Under the pieces are notes generated by a model. The model had not been told where the DNA came from and did no database searches. It saw nothing but the letters and a program-made list of their open reading frames with translations. DNA of 64,000 nucleotides from an uncultured SAR116 cluster alpha proteobacterium. Lineage in GTDB: Bacteria; Pseudomonadota; Alphaproteobacteria; Puniceispirillales; Puniceispirillaceae. The stretch is from positions 1 to 64,000 of the forward strand of contig CABYZM010000003.1 of NCBI GenBank assembly GCA_902523435.1. Direction: 5' to 3'. The position numbers and the translations under genes were made by a program. Positions 45,348 through 53,508 of the stretch are shown piece by piece (position 1 is the stretch's first letter; each line of letters begins with the position of its first letter).

Positions 45348-45986
45348 ATGATTGCCCAGCTTTCTGGCCGTCTGGTTTCGGCTGATTTGACTAATCTTAT
45401 ACTGGATGTGCAGGGAGTGGGATATCTTGTTCATGTGACTGGCCGGACTCTGGCGCAAATCGGCCAGCCCGGCGATATGGTCACGCTGGTAACCGAACTT
45501 TTGGTCAGAGAGGATTCACTAACCCTTTACGGTTTTAAGGACACAGCAGAGCAGGCTGCGTTCCGGATGTTACAAACTGTGCAGGGGGTTGGCGCTAAGG
45601 CCGCCTTGTCCATTCTGACCACATTGACTGCAGACGAGTTATCACAGGCGATCCTGGCAAGTGATAAGGCGGTGGTCAGTCGGGCTGACGGGATTGGCCC
45701 AAAACTGGCGCAGCGAATTATTAATGAGCTTGCGCAGAAGCTTCCTACATCACTAACCGCAGGCCCAGCGCCTTTTAGTCCGGCTTCCGCAGGCGGGCTT
45801 GAGGGGGCTGCGGCTGATACTGGACAGCAAATGGCTCAGGATGCGTTGTCGGCACTTGTCAACCTTGGCTATTCGCGAACTGAAGCTTTTGCAGCGGTTA
45901 GTCAGACGAAACAAAGTGAAGAGGCTGGAAATGTGTCTGCTCTTATTGCGTTGGCACTGAAACAGCTGGGGGCAGGCAGGAGCTGA
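45348..45986 (+). CDS. ruvA: Holliday junction branch migration protein RuvA
   Basis: RuvA binds the Holliday junction as a tetramer and loads RuvB. The 212-residue product has the N-terminal OB-fold ([19 protein letters not shown]) with the acidic pin region in [15 protein letters not shown]. Two helix-hairpin-helix motifs follow: [16 protein letters not shown] and [17 protein letters not shown] flexible Pro/Ala linker precedes domain III ([18 protein letters not shown]), which contacts RuvB. It is 4 bp ahead of ruvB and presumably co-translated. Confidence 0.97.
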   Translation: MIAQLSGRLVSADLTNLILDVQGVGYLVHVTGRTLAQIGQPGDMVTLVTELLVREDSLTLYGFKDTAEQAAFRMLQTVQGVGAKAALSILTTLTADELSQAILASDKAVVSRADGIGPKLAQRIINELAQKLPTSLTAGPAPFSPASAGGLEGAAADTGQQMAQDALSALVNLGYSRTEAFAAVSQTKQSEEAGNVSALIALALKQLGAGRS

Positions 45987-45990
45987 AATC

Positions 45991-47097
45991 ATGGCTGATG
46001 ACCAACGGAACAGGCAAGACCCTTCAGACCAAGACAGGTTGGTGACACCAGATGCGATCCCGGCTTCTGATGCCGTCCAAAATTCGGATCCAGCTTTGCG
46101 GCCGCGCCGACTGGTTGAGTTTGTCGGGCAGGGGCAGGGACGCGCAAATCTGGAAACTTTTATTGGAGCTGCGCGCCTGCGCGAAGAGCCAATGGACCAC
46201 ACGCTTCTGCATGGCCCGCCAGGCCTTGGCAAGACCACGATGGCGCAGATTATATCAGCAGAGCTCGGCGTCGGGTTCAGGGCTACATCCGGGCCGGTAA
46301 TTGCACGGGCCGGTGATCTAGCGGCATTGCTGAGCAATTTGCAGCCCCGTGATGTGTTGTTTATTGATGAAATTCATAGGTTGAATCCAGCTGTTGAAGA
46401 GGTTTTATATCCAGCAATGGAAGATTTTCAGCTGGATTTGATCATTGGTGAGGGACCGTCTGCACGTTCTGTGCGGATTGATCTGCCGCGATTTACTCTT
46501 GTTGGTGCGACGACAAGGGCAGGGCTGCTAACAACCCCTTTGCGAGACCGGTTTGGCATTAACATGAGGATGCAGTTCTACACCACAGGTGAGCTGGTTC
46601 AAATTTTGCATCGGCAGGCGGATAAGCTTGAAATGAAGCTGGTAGAAGACGGCGCAGAAGAAGTGGCCAAACGATCCCGCGGAACACCTCGTGTTGCTGG
46701 ACGTTTATTGCGGCGGGTGCGTGATATTGCCCTTGTCGAAGGAGCCGAGCTGGTTACTGCGACGATTGCAGATAAAGCGCTCACCCAGTTGGGTGTTGAT
46801 AAGACAGGGCTTGACGGGATGGACAGGCGTTATCTGTCCAGTCTGGCAGACTCATTTGGCGGCGGGCCTGTTGGTGTGGAAACTTTAGCAGCTGTTCTGG
46901 CAGAACAACGCGATATGCTGGAAGAGGTGATCGAGCCTTATCTTATGCAGTCAGGTCTTTTGATGCGCACACCTCGCGGGCGATGTCTTTCTTTGTCTGG
47001 GTGGGCCTATTTAGGTCTGACGCCGCCCGCACAGGCTGAACGCCAGCTTGACCTGCTTTCCCGGGACTTAGGCAGCAATGAAGATGCCCCCTTTTAA
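45991..47097 (+). CDS. ruvB: Holliday junction branch migration ATPase RuvB
   Basis: RuvB is the hexameric AAA+ motor that drives branch migration with RuvA. It has 368 residues. The first 30 residues are a poorly conserved leader; the family then begins with [20 protein letters not shown]. Walker A is [12 protein letters not shown], Walker [13 protein letters not shown], sensor 1 [14 protein letters not shown], and the arginine finger follows in [12 protein letters not shown]. The C-terminal winged helix ends with [14 protein letters not shown]. All catalytic features are present. The gene closes the yebC-ruvCAB group, and ybgC of the Tol-Pal system begins 24 bp later. Confidence 0.98.
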   Translation: MADDQRNRQDPSDQDRLVTPDAIPASDAVQNSDPALRPRRLVEFVGQGQGRANLETFIGAARLREEPMDHTLLHGPPGLGKTTMAQIISAELGVGFRATSGPVIARAGDLAALLSNLQPRDVLFIDEIHRLNPAVEEVLYPAMEDFQLDLIIGEGPSARSVRIDLPRFTLVGATTRAGLLTTPLRDRFGINMRMQFYTTGELVQILHRQADKLEMKLVEDGAEEVAKRSRGTPRVAGRLLRRVRDIALVEGAELVTATIADKALTQLGVDKTGLDGMDRRYLSSLADSFGGGPVGVETLAAVLAEQRDMLEEVIEPYLMQSGLLMRTPRGRCLSLSGWAYLGLTPPAQAERQLDLLSRDLGSNEDAPF

Positions 47098-47121
47098 CCA
47101 AAGATGAGAAGCTGAACAGAC

Positions 47122-47628
47122 GTGTATGACTTTAAAACAAATTTGAACGATAACAGGCTTGCCGAAGAGGCAGCCCACGGCCTTGATGGTGTAATTGATA
47201 AAACTGATCCCAAACACAGCAAACATCTATATGGACTGGTAGTGCAGTATGAGGATATTGATGCGGGCGGCATTGTCTATCATTCCACTTACCTGAATTT
47301 TGCTGAACGGGCTCGTTCAGCCTTGTTACGGACGTCAAAATTTGATGTGCAGTACTGGCTGGCACAAGAAAATCAGGGATTTGTGATAACACATATCGAA
47401 ACAGATTATCTCAGCCCTGCAAAACTCCATAACCGGCTGATTGTTGAGACTTGCTGTCTGCAGCTAGGCGGGGCATCAGCCTTATTACAACAAAACATCA
47501 ATTCTTTTGACAGAGGCCATATTTTTGCCAGAGTTATGGTTAAAGCTGCTTGGGTCGATATAGAATTAGGGCCACGTAAATTTCCAGAACCGCTGCAAAT
47601 GGTTTTGCGATCTTTCCAGCCCAAGTAG
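47122..47628 (+). CDS. ybgC: Tol-Pal-associated acyl-CoA thioesterase YbgC
   Basis: A hotdog-fold thioesterase that hydrolyses short acyl-CoA or acyl-ACP esters, encoded at the head of tol-pal clusters. The core signature is VVQYEDIDAGGIVYHSTYLNFAERARSALLR, containing the catalytic aspartate and the tyrosine-histidine pair. The product is 168 residues, longer than the usual 130-140. About 37 N-terminal residues, charged and unlike the family, precede the fold. The start is a GTG with a weak Shine-Dalgarno sequence. The nearby ATG at 47126 is out of frame and stops quickly, so either the extension is real or a non-standard start further in is used. Confidence 0.9.
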   Translation: MYDFKTNLNDNRLAEEAAHGLDGVIDKTDPKHSKHLYGLVVQYEDIDAGGIVYHSTYLNFAERARSALLRTSKFDVQYWLAQENQGFVITHIETDYLSPAKLHNRLIVETCCLQLGGASALLQQNINSFDRGHIFARVMVKAAWVDIELGPRKFPEPLQMVLRSFQPK

Positions 47629-47740
47629 TAGATAATTACCCCTGCCAACTGCAAAAAGTGGTGATACCTTAAAAACCGTGCCTGAATTGAACTAATCATA
47701 AAGTTAATCATATGTCTTATCAGCATGTCGTTCGACTGGC

Positions 47741-47766
47741 TGAACCCAATGTGAGCTGAGGGTTCA
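47741..47766 (+). promoter_or_regulatory. 7-bp hairpin in the tolQ leader
   Basis: TGAACCC (47741-47747) and GGGTTCA (47760-47766) form a perfect stem with a 12-nt loop, ending 38 nt before tolQ. A possible promoter (TTGAAC at 47687-47692, then CATATG or ATATGT after 16-17 nt) lies just upstream. No T run follows, so it is not a terminator. It could be an mRNA-stability or regulatory structure, or an operator. Confidence 0.35.
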
Positions 47767-47804
47767 TAGTTAAAGAAAAATAAAGTGAAGAGAGAGAAAA
47801 GATA

Positions 47805-48536
47805 ATGGCAAGTGAACTAAATCTGGCAACTGCTTCAGCACAGGCTCTTGATATGTCTGTGTTTGGCTTGTTTATGATGGCTGATCCGGTTGTAAAGGCG
47901 GTGATGCTGCTGCTTATCGGAGCGTCTGTCTGGTGCTGGGCCATCATTTTTGACAAAATGACACGTATCCGCAGGCAGAAACGAGGTGCAGAAGAGTTTG
48001 ATGATTTGTTCTGGTCAGGCGGGTCACTTGATGATTTATATAATAATCTAGGCGATGAGCCAGATAGCGCGCAAGCCAAGGTTTTTGTCTCAGCAATGAG
48101 GGAATGGCGGCGGGCAACTGTAAAAGGGCTGACCTCTGGCTTAAGGGGCGAGTTGAAGTCATCTGTGCTAGCCCGTATTGAACGAAATATGTCGCTGACC
48201 ATCACTCGTGAAATGGACCGGCTGGAACGGGGCATGAATTTTCTGGCCTCCATTGGCTCTGTTTCACCCTTTGTGGGGCTTTTTGGGACGGTCTGGGGAA
48301 TCATGAATTCCTTTACCTCAATTGCTGAATCCAAAAATACAAGTTTGGCGGTGGTGGCGCCGGGGATTGCAGAAGCCTTATTTGCTACAGCACTTGGGCT
48401 GCTGGCAGCAATACCTGCTGTGGCTGCCTATAATAAATTTTCCGGAGATATGGATAAAATTGGCACTTCTCTCGATGTTTTTGCGCAGGAATTTACCACC
48501 TTGCTCGGTCGCCAGCTTGACGAAGGAGGGCAATAG
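47805..48536 (+). CDS. tolQ: Tol-Pal proton channel subunit TolQ
   Basis: TolQ forms the pentameric inner-membrane proton channel with TolR and drives TolA. The 243-residue product has three membrane helices: residues about 13-45, 140-165 and 180-205. The channel signature PFVGLFGTVWGIMNSFTSI is in the second helix and APGIAEALFATALGLLAAIPAVAAYN in the third. The cytoplasmic loop RNMSLTITREMDRLERGMNF lies between helices 1 and 2. It heads the tolQRAB-pal-cpoB run and overlaps the region just before tolR. It follows ybgC after 176 bp, so it may have its own promoter. Confidence 0.97.
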   Translation: MASELNLATASAQALDMSVFGLFMMADPVVKAVMLLLIGASVWCWAIIFDKMTRIRRQKRGAEEFDDLFWSGGSLDDLYNNLGDEPDSAQAKVFVSAMREWRRATVKGLTSGLRGELKSSVLARIERNMSLTITREMDRLERGMNFLASIGSVSPFVGLFGTVWGIMNSFTSIAESKNTSLAVVAPGIAEALFATALGLLAAIPAVAAYNKFSGDMDKIGTSLDVFAQEFTTLLGRQLDEGGQ

Positions 48537-48538
48537 TG

Positions 48539-48982
48539 ATGGGCATAAGGGTGAATATCCAGAAGGCAGGCAGCCGGAGCCGCTCACGTCATCGACCCAT
48601 GGGGGATATAAATGTGACGCCTATGGTTGATGTGATGCTGGTCCTGTTGATCGTCTTTATGGTTACAGCCCCGTTGTTGACAGTCGGCGTACCTGTCGAT
48701 TTGCCAAAGACGCAAGCAGGTCAGGTTAATGCTGACCAAGCCCCGTTGGTGGTCACCATCCGGGAAGATGGTGCCCTGTTTCTTCAGGATACCGAAATTG
48801 AACCAGATAAATTGATCCCACGCCTTTCTGCCATAGGCGAGTCCAACAAAGAGGTCCGTATATTTGTGCGGGGCGATAAGAATGTGGCTTATGGTGAGGT
48901 GCTTGTGTTGATGGGTCGAATTCAATCAGCCGGATTTGAACGTGTTGCGCTGGTTGCTGAGTTACCAGAGGATGATGCCTAA
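48539..48982 (+). CDS. tolR: Tol-Pal subunit TolR
   Basis: TolR has one inner-membrane helix and a periplasmic domain that can bind peptidoglycan. It completes the proton channel with TolQ. About 147 residues. The MGDINVTPMVDVMLVLLIVFMVTAP segment carries the conserved proton-binding aspartate at the start of the helix. The periplasmic domain contains LPKTQAGQVNADQAPLVVTI and DKNVAYGEVLVLMGRIQSAG. GTG at 48536 and ATG at 48539 are both in frame; the ATG has better spacing (8 nt) from GGAGGG. It overlaps tolA by 1 bp (TAATG). Confidence 0.96.
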   Translation: MGIRVNIQKAGSRSRSRHRPMGDINVTPMVDVMLVLLIVFMVTAPLLTVGVPVDLPKTQAGQVNADQAPLVVTIREDGALFLQDTEIEPDKLIPRLSAIGESNKEVRIFVRGDKNVAYGEVLVLMGRIQSAGFERVALVAELPEDDA

Positions 48983-50016
48983 TGCGAGTTGAATCAGAAT
49001 ATTCAGCAAAACCAGTTGTGCTGTCGATTCTGTTTCATCTGTGTGTGGTGACAGCAACAATGATTGGCTGGCCTTTTCTGATGAAGCCGGCGCCAACTGC
49101 TCAGCCATTGGTAATTATAGATGTTGTTAAACTTGCGCCGGACACCAATCTGACTGCACAGTCAGGTAAAGCAAAGGCCAGTCCAGAACCTGAACAAGAA
49201 GCGACACGCCGTAAACCGCCGCCTCCACCTCCGCCTCCGCCTCCGCCCACTCCACCATCACTAGCAACTGATAATGTGGCTTCAGCCACGCCCGCGCCAA
49301 AGCCAATATCTCAGACTGCTGAAATTTTGCCTGAAACACCAGAGGCCAAGCCAAAGCCTATTCTTAAGCCTGTTGCTGCTCCAAAACCCAAGCCGAAATC
49401 CAAGATAGCTGATCAATCAAAAACAGTAAGTATAAAAACGCCCATGTCACGACCGAAACGGCCGAAGCCATCAAAGCAAAAACAAGCATCAGAATTAGCA
49501 AAGCAGCTCAATAAGCTTGCTAATAAAAGTCAGCAAAGACAAAAAGCTGATGCGATGAATGGCGTGTTGCAGAATTTGGCAGACGCTCAGCTGGCAAGAG
49601 AGGATCAGAAGACACAGAAGGCGATTGCAAAGCAGGACAGAACCTCGATTGCACAATCTTTGACTGATGCCATTGGCGAAGCCGTCAGAGCTCCGCAGAC
49701 TTCATCGATTGCACCGCTTGGGCTGTCAGAGCTAGATCGGTTGCGGTCGCATATCTCTAGTTGTTGGCAGCCGCCTATCGGAGCGAAAGGGGCGGAACAG
49801 CTAAAAGTTGACATTCGAGTAAAGCTTGAAAAAGACGGTTCTGTGAAACAGGCAGAGATTGCGGACCGGCAACGCTATGGGTCTGATGTATTGTACCGTG
49901 CAGCAGCAAATTCGGCTCGGCGGGCTGTACTAGATTGCCAGCCTTTGCCTTTGCCGCCGGAAAAATACCAATTTTGGAAAGAATTCATCTTTGGTTTTGA
50001 TCCAAAATTTATGTGA
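48982..50016 (+). CDS. tolA: Tol-Pal energy transducer TolA
   Basis: TolA spans the periplasm and contacts Pal/TolB at the outer membrane when the channel fires. It has 344 residues. One N-terminal membrane helix (VVLSILFHLCVVTATMIGWPF) is followed by a proline run of about a dozen (residues near 75-91). A Lys/Ala/Pro/Gln-rich rod follows, then a C-terminal domain from LSELDRLRSHISSCWQPP to LPPEKYQFWKEFIF with the TolA/TonB-like fold. It starts at the tolR stop codon (TAATG), so translation is coupled. Its proline run would need EF-P. Length is modest compared with E. coli TolA. Confidence 0.94.
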   Translation: MRVESEYSAKPVVLSILFHLCVVTATMIGWPFLMKPAPTAQPLVIIDVVKLAPDTNLTAQSGKAKASPEPEQEATRRKPPPPPPPPPPPTPPSLATDNVASATPAPKPISQTAEILPETPEAKPKPILKPVAAPKPKPKSKIADQSKTVSIKTPMSRPKRPKPSKQKQASELAKQLNKLANKSQQRQKADAMNGVLQNLADAQLAREDQKTQKAIAKQDRTSIAQSLTDAIGEAVRAPQTSSIAPLGLSELDRLRSHISSCWQPPIGAKGAEQLKVDIRVKLEKDGSVKQAEIADRQRYGSDVLYRAAANSARRAVLDCQPLPLPPEKYQFWKEFIFGFDPKFM

Positions 50017-50072
50017 TGTTAACAATGTGCGACAATAATTGATTAACTGAGTGATCTTAAGGTGAGGCAGAG

Positions 50073-51431
50073 ATGGTATTTGATGTGCTGAGGCAAAAAA
50101 TAGGTTGGCTGTTCAGCTTGTCATCGGCATGGATGCTAATTTGTGGATTGTTTGCTGTCCCTGCCTTTTCGCAGACATTGCGGCTGGACATCACCGAAGG
50201 GCAGATTGCCCCTATACCGGTCGCGGTGGCTGATTTCACTGGGCTTGATGGTACGCCCTCAAATGTTGGCAGGCAGATTTCGCAGGTGATAGCAGATGAT
50301 TTGGTAAGTTCGGGCCTTTTCACCGCAATTGATTCGGCTGCATTCATTGCTCCACCAACATCACCGTCTCTGCGTCCGAACTTTTCAAATTGGACTCCTT
50401 TAGGGGCCAAGGGTCTTGTTGTGGGTTCAGCTTTTGTTGATAGTGACGGGCTGCTGCAGGTTGAGTTTGCTTTGTGGGATGTGGTCTCGCAACGCCGCAT
50501 TACTGAGGGGGGTGGGTCAGCTGAACAGGCTGGTGTTAGACGGATTGCGCACCAGATTGCAGACTTTGTGTATGAAGAATTCACAGGTGACACTGCCTAC
50601 TTTGATACCCAGATTGTGTATGTTTCTGAGTCAGGACCAGCGTCCCGCAGGCTCAAGCGATTAGCCATAATGGATCAGGACGGGCATAATCATCGGTTTC
50701 TGACATCAGGTCTTGACCTTGTGTTAACACCGCGTTTTTCGCCTACAGCGCATGAAATAGCTTATCTTAATTATTTCAATGACGAGCCTAATGTTTATCT
50801 CCTTGATGTAGCCTCTGGGCGAACGGAAAGGTTGGGCAGCTTTCCTGGCATGACCTTTGCCCCGCGGTTCGGACCAGATGGCAATAAGCTTATCATGAGT
50901 TTGGCTGAAGACGGCCGGACAGATATTTTTGAGATGGATCTGCGCACACAAACCATAACACAACTGACTCAGTCCGCGTCTATTGATACGTCGCCATCTT
51001 ATTCGCCGGACGGTAACTTGATAGTCTTTAATTCAGATCGTGGAGGCACCCAACAGCTTTACATCATGCGCAGAGATGGCACAAAGGTAGAGCGGATTAG
51101 CTTTGGTGAGGGTCGTTACGCCACACCAGTCTGGTCACCAAGGGGAGATATAATCGCTTTCACAAAGATTTATAAAGGTGAGTTCTACATTGGTGTTATG
51201 AATGTTGATGGGTCAGGTGAGCGGCTTCTGGCAAAGGGCTTTCTGGTCGAAGCGCCGACATGGGCTCCTAACGGCCGAGTGCTAAAGTATTTCAAGCAGA
51301 ATCCCACGGCAGAAGATGGAACTGGTGGTGAGACTTATATTTACCGGGTGGATATTACGGGCTTTAATGAGCAACGTGTAGTCACTCCATCTTTTGCGAG
51401 TGACCCTGCCTGGTCACCATTATTACAGTAA
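50073..51431 (+). CDS. tolB: Tol-Pal periplasmic protein TolB
   Basis: TolB is a periplasmic beta-propeller that shuttles between Pal and TolA. The 452-residue product has a signal peptide of about 35 residues, ending around AVPAFSQ. An N-terminal domain begins [20 protein letters not shown]. Repeated propeller strands with the pattern SPxGxxIxF follow, for example [36 protein letters not shown] and [16 protein letters not shown]. The ATG follows AAGGTGAGG. The 225-bp gap to pal holds a striking folded leader. Confidence 0.97.
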   Translation: MVFDVLRQKIGWLFSLSSAWMLICGLFAVPAFSQTLRLDITEGQIAPIPVAVADFTGLDGTPSNVGRQISQVIADDLVSSGLFTAIDSAAFIAPPTSPSLRPNFSNWTPLGAKGLVVGSAFVDSDGLLQVEFALWDVVSQRRITEGGGSAEQAGVRRIAHQIADFVYEEFTGDTAYFDTQIVYVSESGPASRRLKRLAIMDQDGHNHRFLTSGLDLVLTPRFSPTAHEIAYLNYFNDEPNVYLLDVASGRTERLGSFPGMTFAPRFGPDGNKLIMSLAEDGRTDIFEMDLRTQTITQLTQSASIDTSPSYSPDGNLIVFNSDRGGTQQLYIMRRDGTKVERISFGEGRYATPVWSPRGDIIAFTKIYKGEFYIGVMNVDGSGERLLAKGFLVEAPTWAPNGRVLKYFKQNPTAEDGTGGETYIYRVDITGFNEQRVVTPSFASDPAWSPLLQ

Positions 51432-51537
51432 TCCCAAGTTGTGGATGAAAATTGCGTCTAAGCGAGATTGTTAAATAGTTTTTGGTTGATTTTAACCGCA
51501 TGATATGTTTTGAGTAAGGTCTAGATACATTGCCATA

Positions 51538-51583
51538 ACGCACATCCGAACTTTATTCGGCGGTTTCCAGACCGATGGTGCGT
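51538..51583 (+). promoter_or_regulatory. Three-way-junction RNA fold in the pal leader
   Basis: Forty-six bases fold perfectly into a three-stem junction. P1 is ACGCAC (51538-51543) with GTGCGT (51578-51583), 6 bp. P2 is CCGAA (51546-51550) with TTCGG (51556-51560) and a 5-nt loop. P3 is CGGT (51561-51564) with ACCG (51571-51574) and a 6-nt loop. Only AT and ATG link the stems. It ends 73 nt before the pal start. The P3 loop contains TCCA (51566-51569), complementary to TGGA (51643-51646) at the pal Shine-Dalgarno sequence. I do not know a named motif here. Confidence 0.6.
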
Positions 51584-51656
51584 GAATTTTATTGGGAAGT
51601 GAAAAACTGAAATTGCCATCGCTACCAGGTGGATCGACCAGTTGGAGGTCAGAAAA

Positions 51657-52199
51657 ATGATAAAACGTTTATTTACTTTGTTGACAGCAACCGCATTTCT
51701 AGCGGCTTGTGAGACAGCTTCGACAACAACTGGAGACGTAACTAGTTCAGCTCAAAGCTCATCCACTAATGCCTCAACGACAGCATCTAGCTCATCAAGC
51801 TCTTCTTCTTCTGCCTCTTCTTCAAGTTCAGGGGAAACTGCAACCGCAAGTGTTAAGAGCGAGTTTGCAAAAGTAGGAACTACAGTTCTTTTTGACTTTG
51901 ATTCAGCGCAGCTTACCGACTATGCCCAGCGGGTTTTGGATCGCCAGGCGGCATTTATGAAAGCACGCCCAGAAACACGTGTCACGATTGGCGGTCATGC
52001 TGATGAAAGAGGAACACGTGAATATAATTTGGCTTTGGGTGAGCGTCGTGCATCATCTGCACGCGACTATCTTGTCACAAAAGGTGTTAATGCCGCTCGT
52101 ATTCGAATTATTTCATATGGCAAGGAACGTCCGGCAAGTGTTGGGTCAACCGAGGCAGCGTGGCGTCTGAACCGGCGCGCACAAACTGTGCTTAATTAG
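51657..52199 (+). CDS. pal: Peptidoglycan-associated lipoprotein Pal
   Basis: Pal is an outer-membrane lipoprotein that clamps to peptidoglycan through an OmpA-like domain. About 180 residues. The signal peptide has the lipobox LAAC, with the lipidated cysteine near residue 17. A very serine-rich spacer follows (about residues 25-60, almost all Ser/Thr/Ala). The OmpA-like domain from TTVLFDFDSAQLTDYAQ contains the peptidoglycan signature ITIGGHADERGTREYN-type helix and NLALGERRASSARDYL, ending WRLNRRAQTVLN. A TTG at 51642 is in frame, but the ATG at 51657 has an 8-nt spacing from GGAGG and is chosen. A strong terminator follows. Confidence 0.96.
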   Translation: MIKRLFTLLTATAFLAACETASTTTGDVTSSAQSSSTNASTTASSSSSSSSSASSSSSGETATASVKSEFAKVGTTVLFDFDSAQLTDYAQRVLDRQAAFMKARPETRVTIGGHADERGTREYNLALGERRASSARDYLVTKGVNAARIRIISYGKERPASVGSTEAAWRLNRRAQTVLN

Positions 52200-52235
52200 G
52201 GCAAGGCCTTTTTAAAATAATGACCAAATTTTAAG

Positions 52236-52271
52236 GGCTTTGTTCTATATTTCGGGACAAAGCCTTTTTTT
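52236..52271 (+). terminator. Intrinsic terminator after pal
   Basis: A 10-bp stem (one G-U pair) runs from GGCTTTGT (52236-52243) to ACAAAGCC (52257-52264) and is extended inward by two pairs. It is followed at once by seven T. It lies 37 nt after the pal stop. It should end most tol-pal transcription before cpoB, which then needs its own promoter. Confidence 0.9.
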
Positions 52272-52377
52272 GAGGTGTTTTTTCACAAAAACTTTGACGC
52301 CTCATTAGCGCCATTAATCTAACACAAATACGTAAAACTTTTAGAGTAATAAGCATTAAAATGTTCAGAGATTAGCC

Positions 52378-53508
52378 ATGAGAAAATCGTCCATTTCAGG
52401 GGTCACTCTGGTCCTGCTATCGAATACTTTAATCTTTGGGTTTTTGAGTCTTCCATTGCTAGCCCAGGATGGAGGGCGAACGCAAACTGGTTCATCTGAT
52501 TTGTCTGCCTTGGTGGCCCGACAGCAATTACGCATGGATACGCTTGAAAGTAGTTTGAAAGATATTCGAGGAACCATTGAGGTGGAATTCCGTGATATTC
52601 GAGTTCAACTTGAACAATTGGCAGCGAGCGCATTAGCTGAACAATCTGAAACCTCGGTTGATGTGAAACAATTTCAGTCTGAAATGACTCGTTTTGGAGA
52701 TGCGATCGAAATTTTGAATCAGCGGATCAGCCGAACATTAGAACTAACCTCAGATGTGGAATTTCGCGTCCTACGTCTAGAAAAGAGGATGCAGACGCTG
52801 ATGTCACTCTCTGGCGATGGTTTGACAGAACAGCTTGCCCAGCAGGATGTAACAGCGGCATCACAGCCGCCAGCAGTCAGTATGGGCCGGGATGCAGATA
52901 CGGGCGAGACCGTTTGGAAAATTGAAGAAGACAAGCTTAATGCCCAGATGTCTGCTGAGAAAGAGACTGAACAAGTGGAGAGTGCTGAGAGTGTCGAGTT
53001 GAAACAGGAAATAGCCCCTGTGCAGACATTAACAGCCGGCACAAATGAAGAGCCAGAACAAGCTGAAACAGCAGATGATGCAAGGCCCGCGCCAACAGAG
53101 ACTGAATATCTTCCCGATACCAGCCCGGAAGAGCAATATCGGTTTGCTCTCGCTCGTGCTCTGCAGAATGACCTTCAGACAGCTGAAAATGCCTTTGTAG
53201 AATTTACTGCGCTACATCCTGAACATGAACGCGCCGTAGATGCATTGTTCTGGCAGGGACGAGTGCAGTTTATTCAAGGCCAGTATGAAAAAGCGGCGAC
53301 GACTTTCTCAAAATTTAACTCGCTCTATTCCTCCGATCCTCGTATTGCTGACACCACACTGTGGATTGCTGAATCTGTAGCAAAGTTTGCTAATCCGGAA
53401 CAGGCTTGTGCTATTTATGACAATCTCCTCCAGTTTGTTGATCAGCCGCCGGAAAGTTTTGTTTCCAGACTAGCAGAACTGTCAGCCAGTGTCGGTTGCC
53501 GCAGCTAA
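52378..53508 (+). CDS. cpoB: CpoB / YbgF, Tol-Pal-associated coiled-coil TPR protein
   Basis: CpoB is a periplasmic protein that coordinates outer-membrane constriction with septal peptidoglycan synthesis. The product has 376 residues. A signal peptide of about 33 residues ends near SLPLLAQD. A trimeric coiled coil spans about residues 45-140 (RQQLRMDTLESSLKDIRGTI). An acidic, low-complexity linker rich in Glu and Ala covers about residues 150-250. C-terminal TPR repeats run from EEQYRFALARALQNDLQTAE through YEKAATTFSKFNSLYSSDPR. The linker is longer than in E. coli. The gene starts 178 bp after pal beyond a strong terminator, and its end overlaps tilS by 20 bp. Confidence 0.92.
   Translation: MRKSSISGVTLVLLSNTLIFGFLSLPLLAQDGGRTQTGSSDLSALVARQQLRMDTLESSLKDIRGTIEVEFRDIRVQLEQLAASALAEQSETSVDVKQFQSEMTRFGDAIEILNQRISRTLELTSDVEFRVLRLEKRMQTLMSLSGDGLTEQLAQQDVTAASQPPAVSMGRDADTGETVWKIEEDKLNAQMSAEKETEQVESAESVELKQEIAPVQTLTAGTNEEPEQAETADDARPAPTETEYLPDTSPEEQYRFALARALQNDLQTAENAFVEFTALHPEHERAVDALFWQGRVQFIQGQYEKAATTFSKFNSLYSSDPRIADTTLWIAESVAKFANPEQACAIYDNLLQFVDQPPESFVSRLAELSASVGCRS

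Noticed and set aside
47632..47648. A 15-mer (TAATTACCCCTGCCA) shared with the ppdK terminator region near 30740
   Set aside because: One shared 15-mer is expected by chance in a 64-kb window. The second copy lacks the pairing arm, so it is not a repeated terminator or mobile element.
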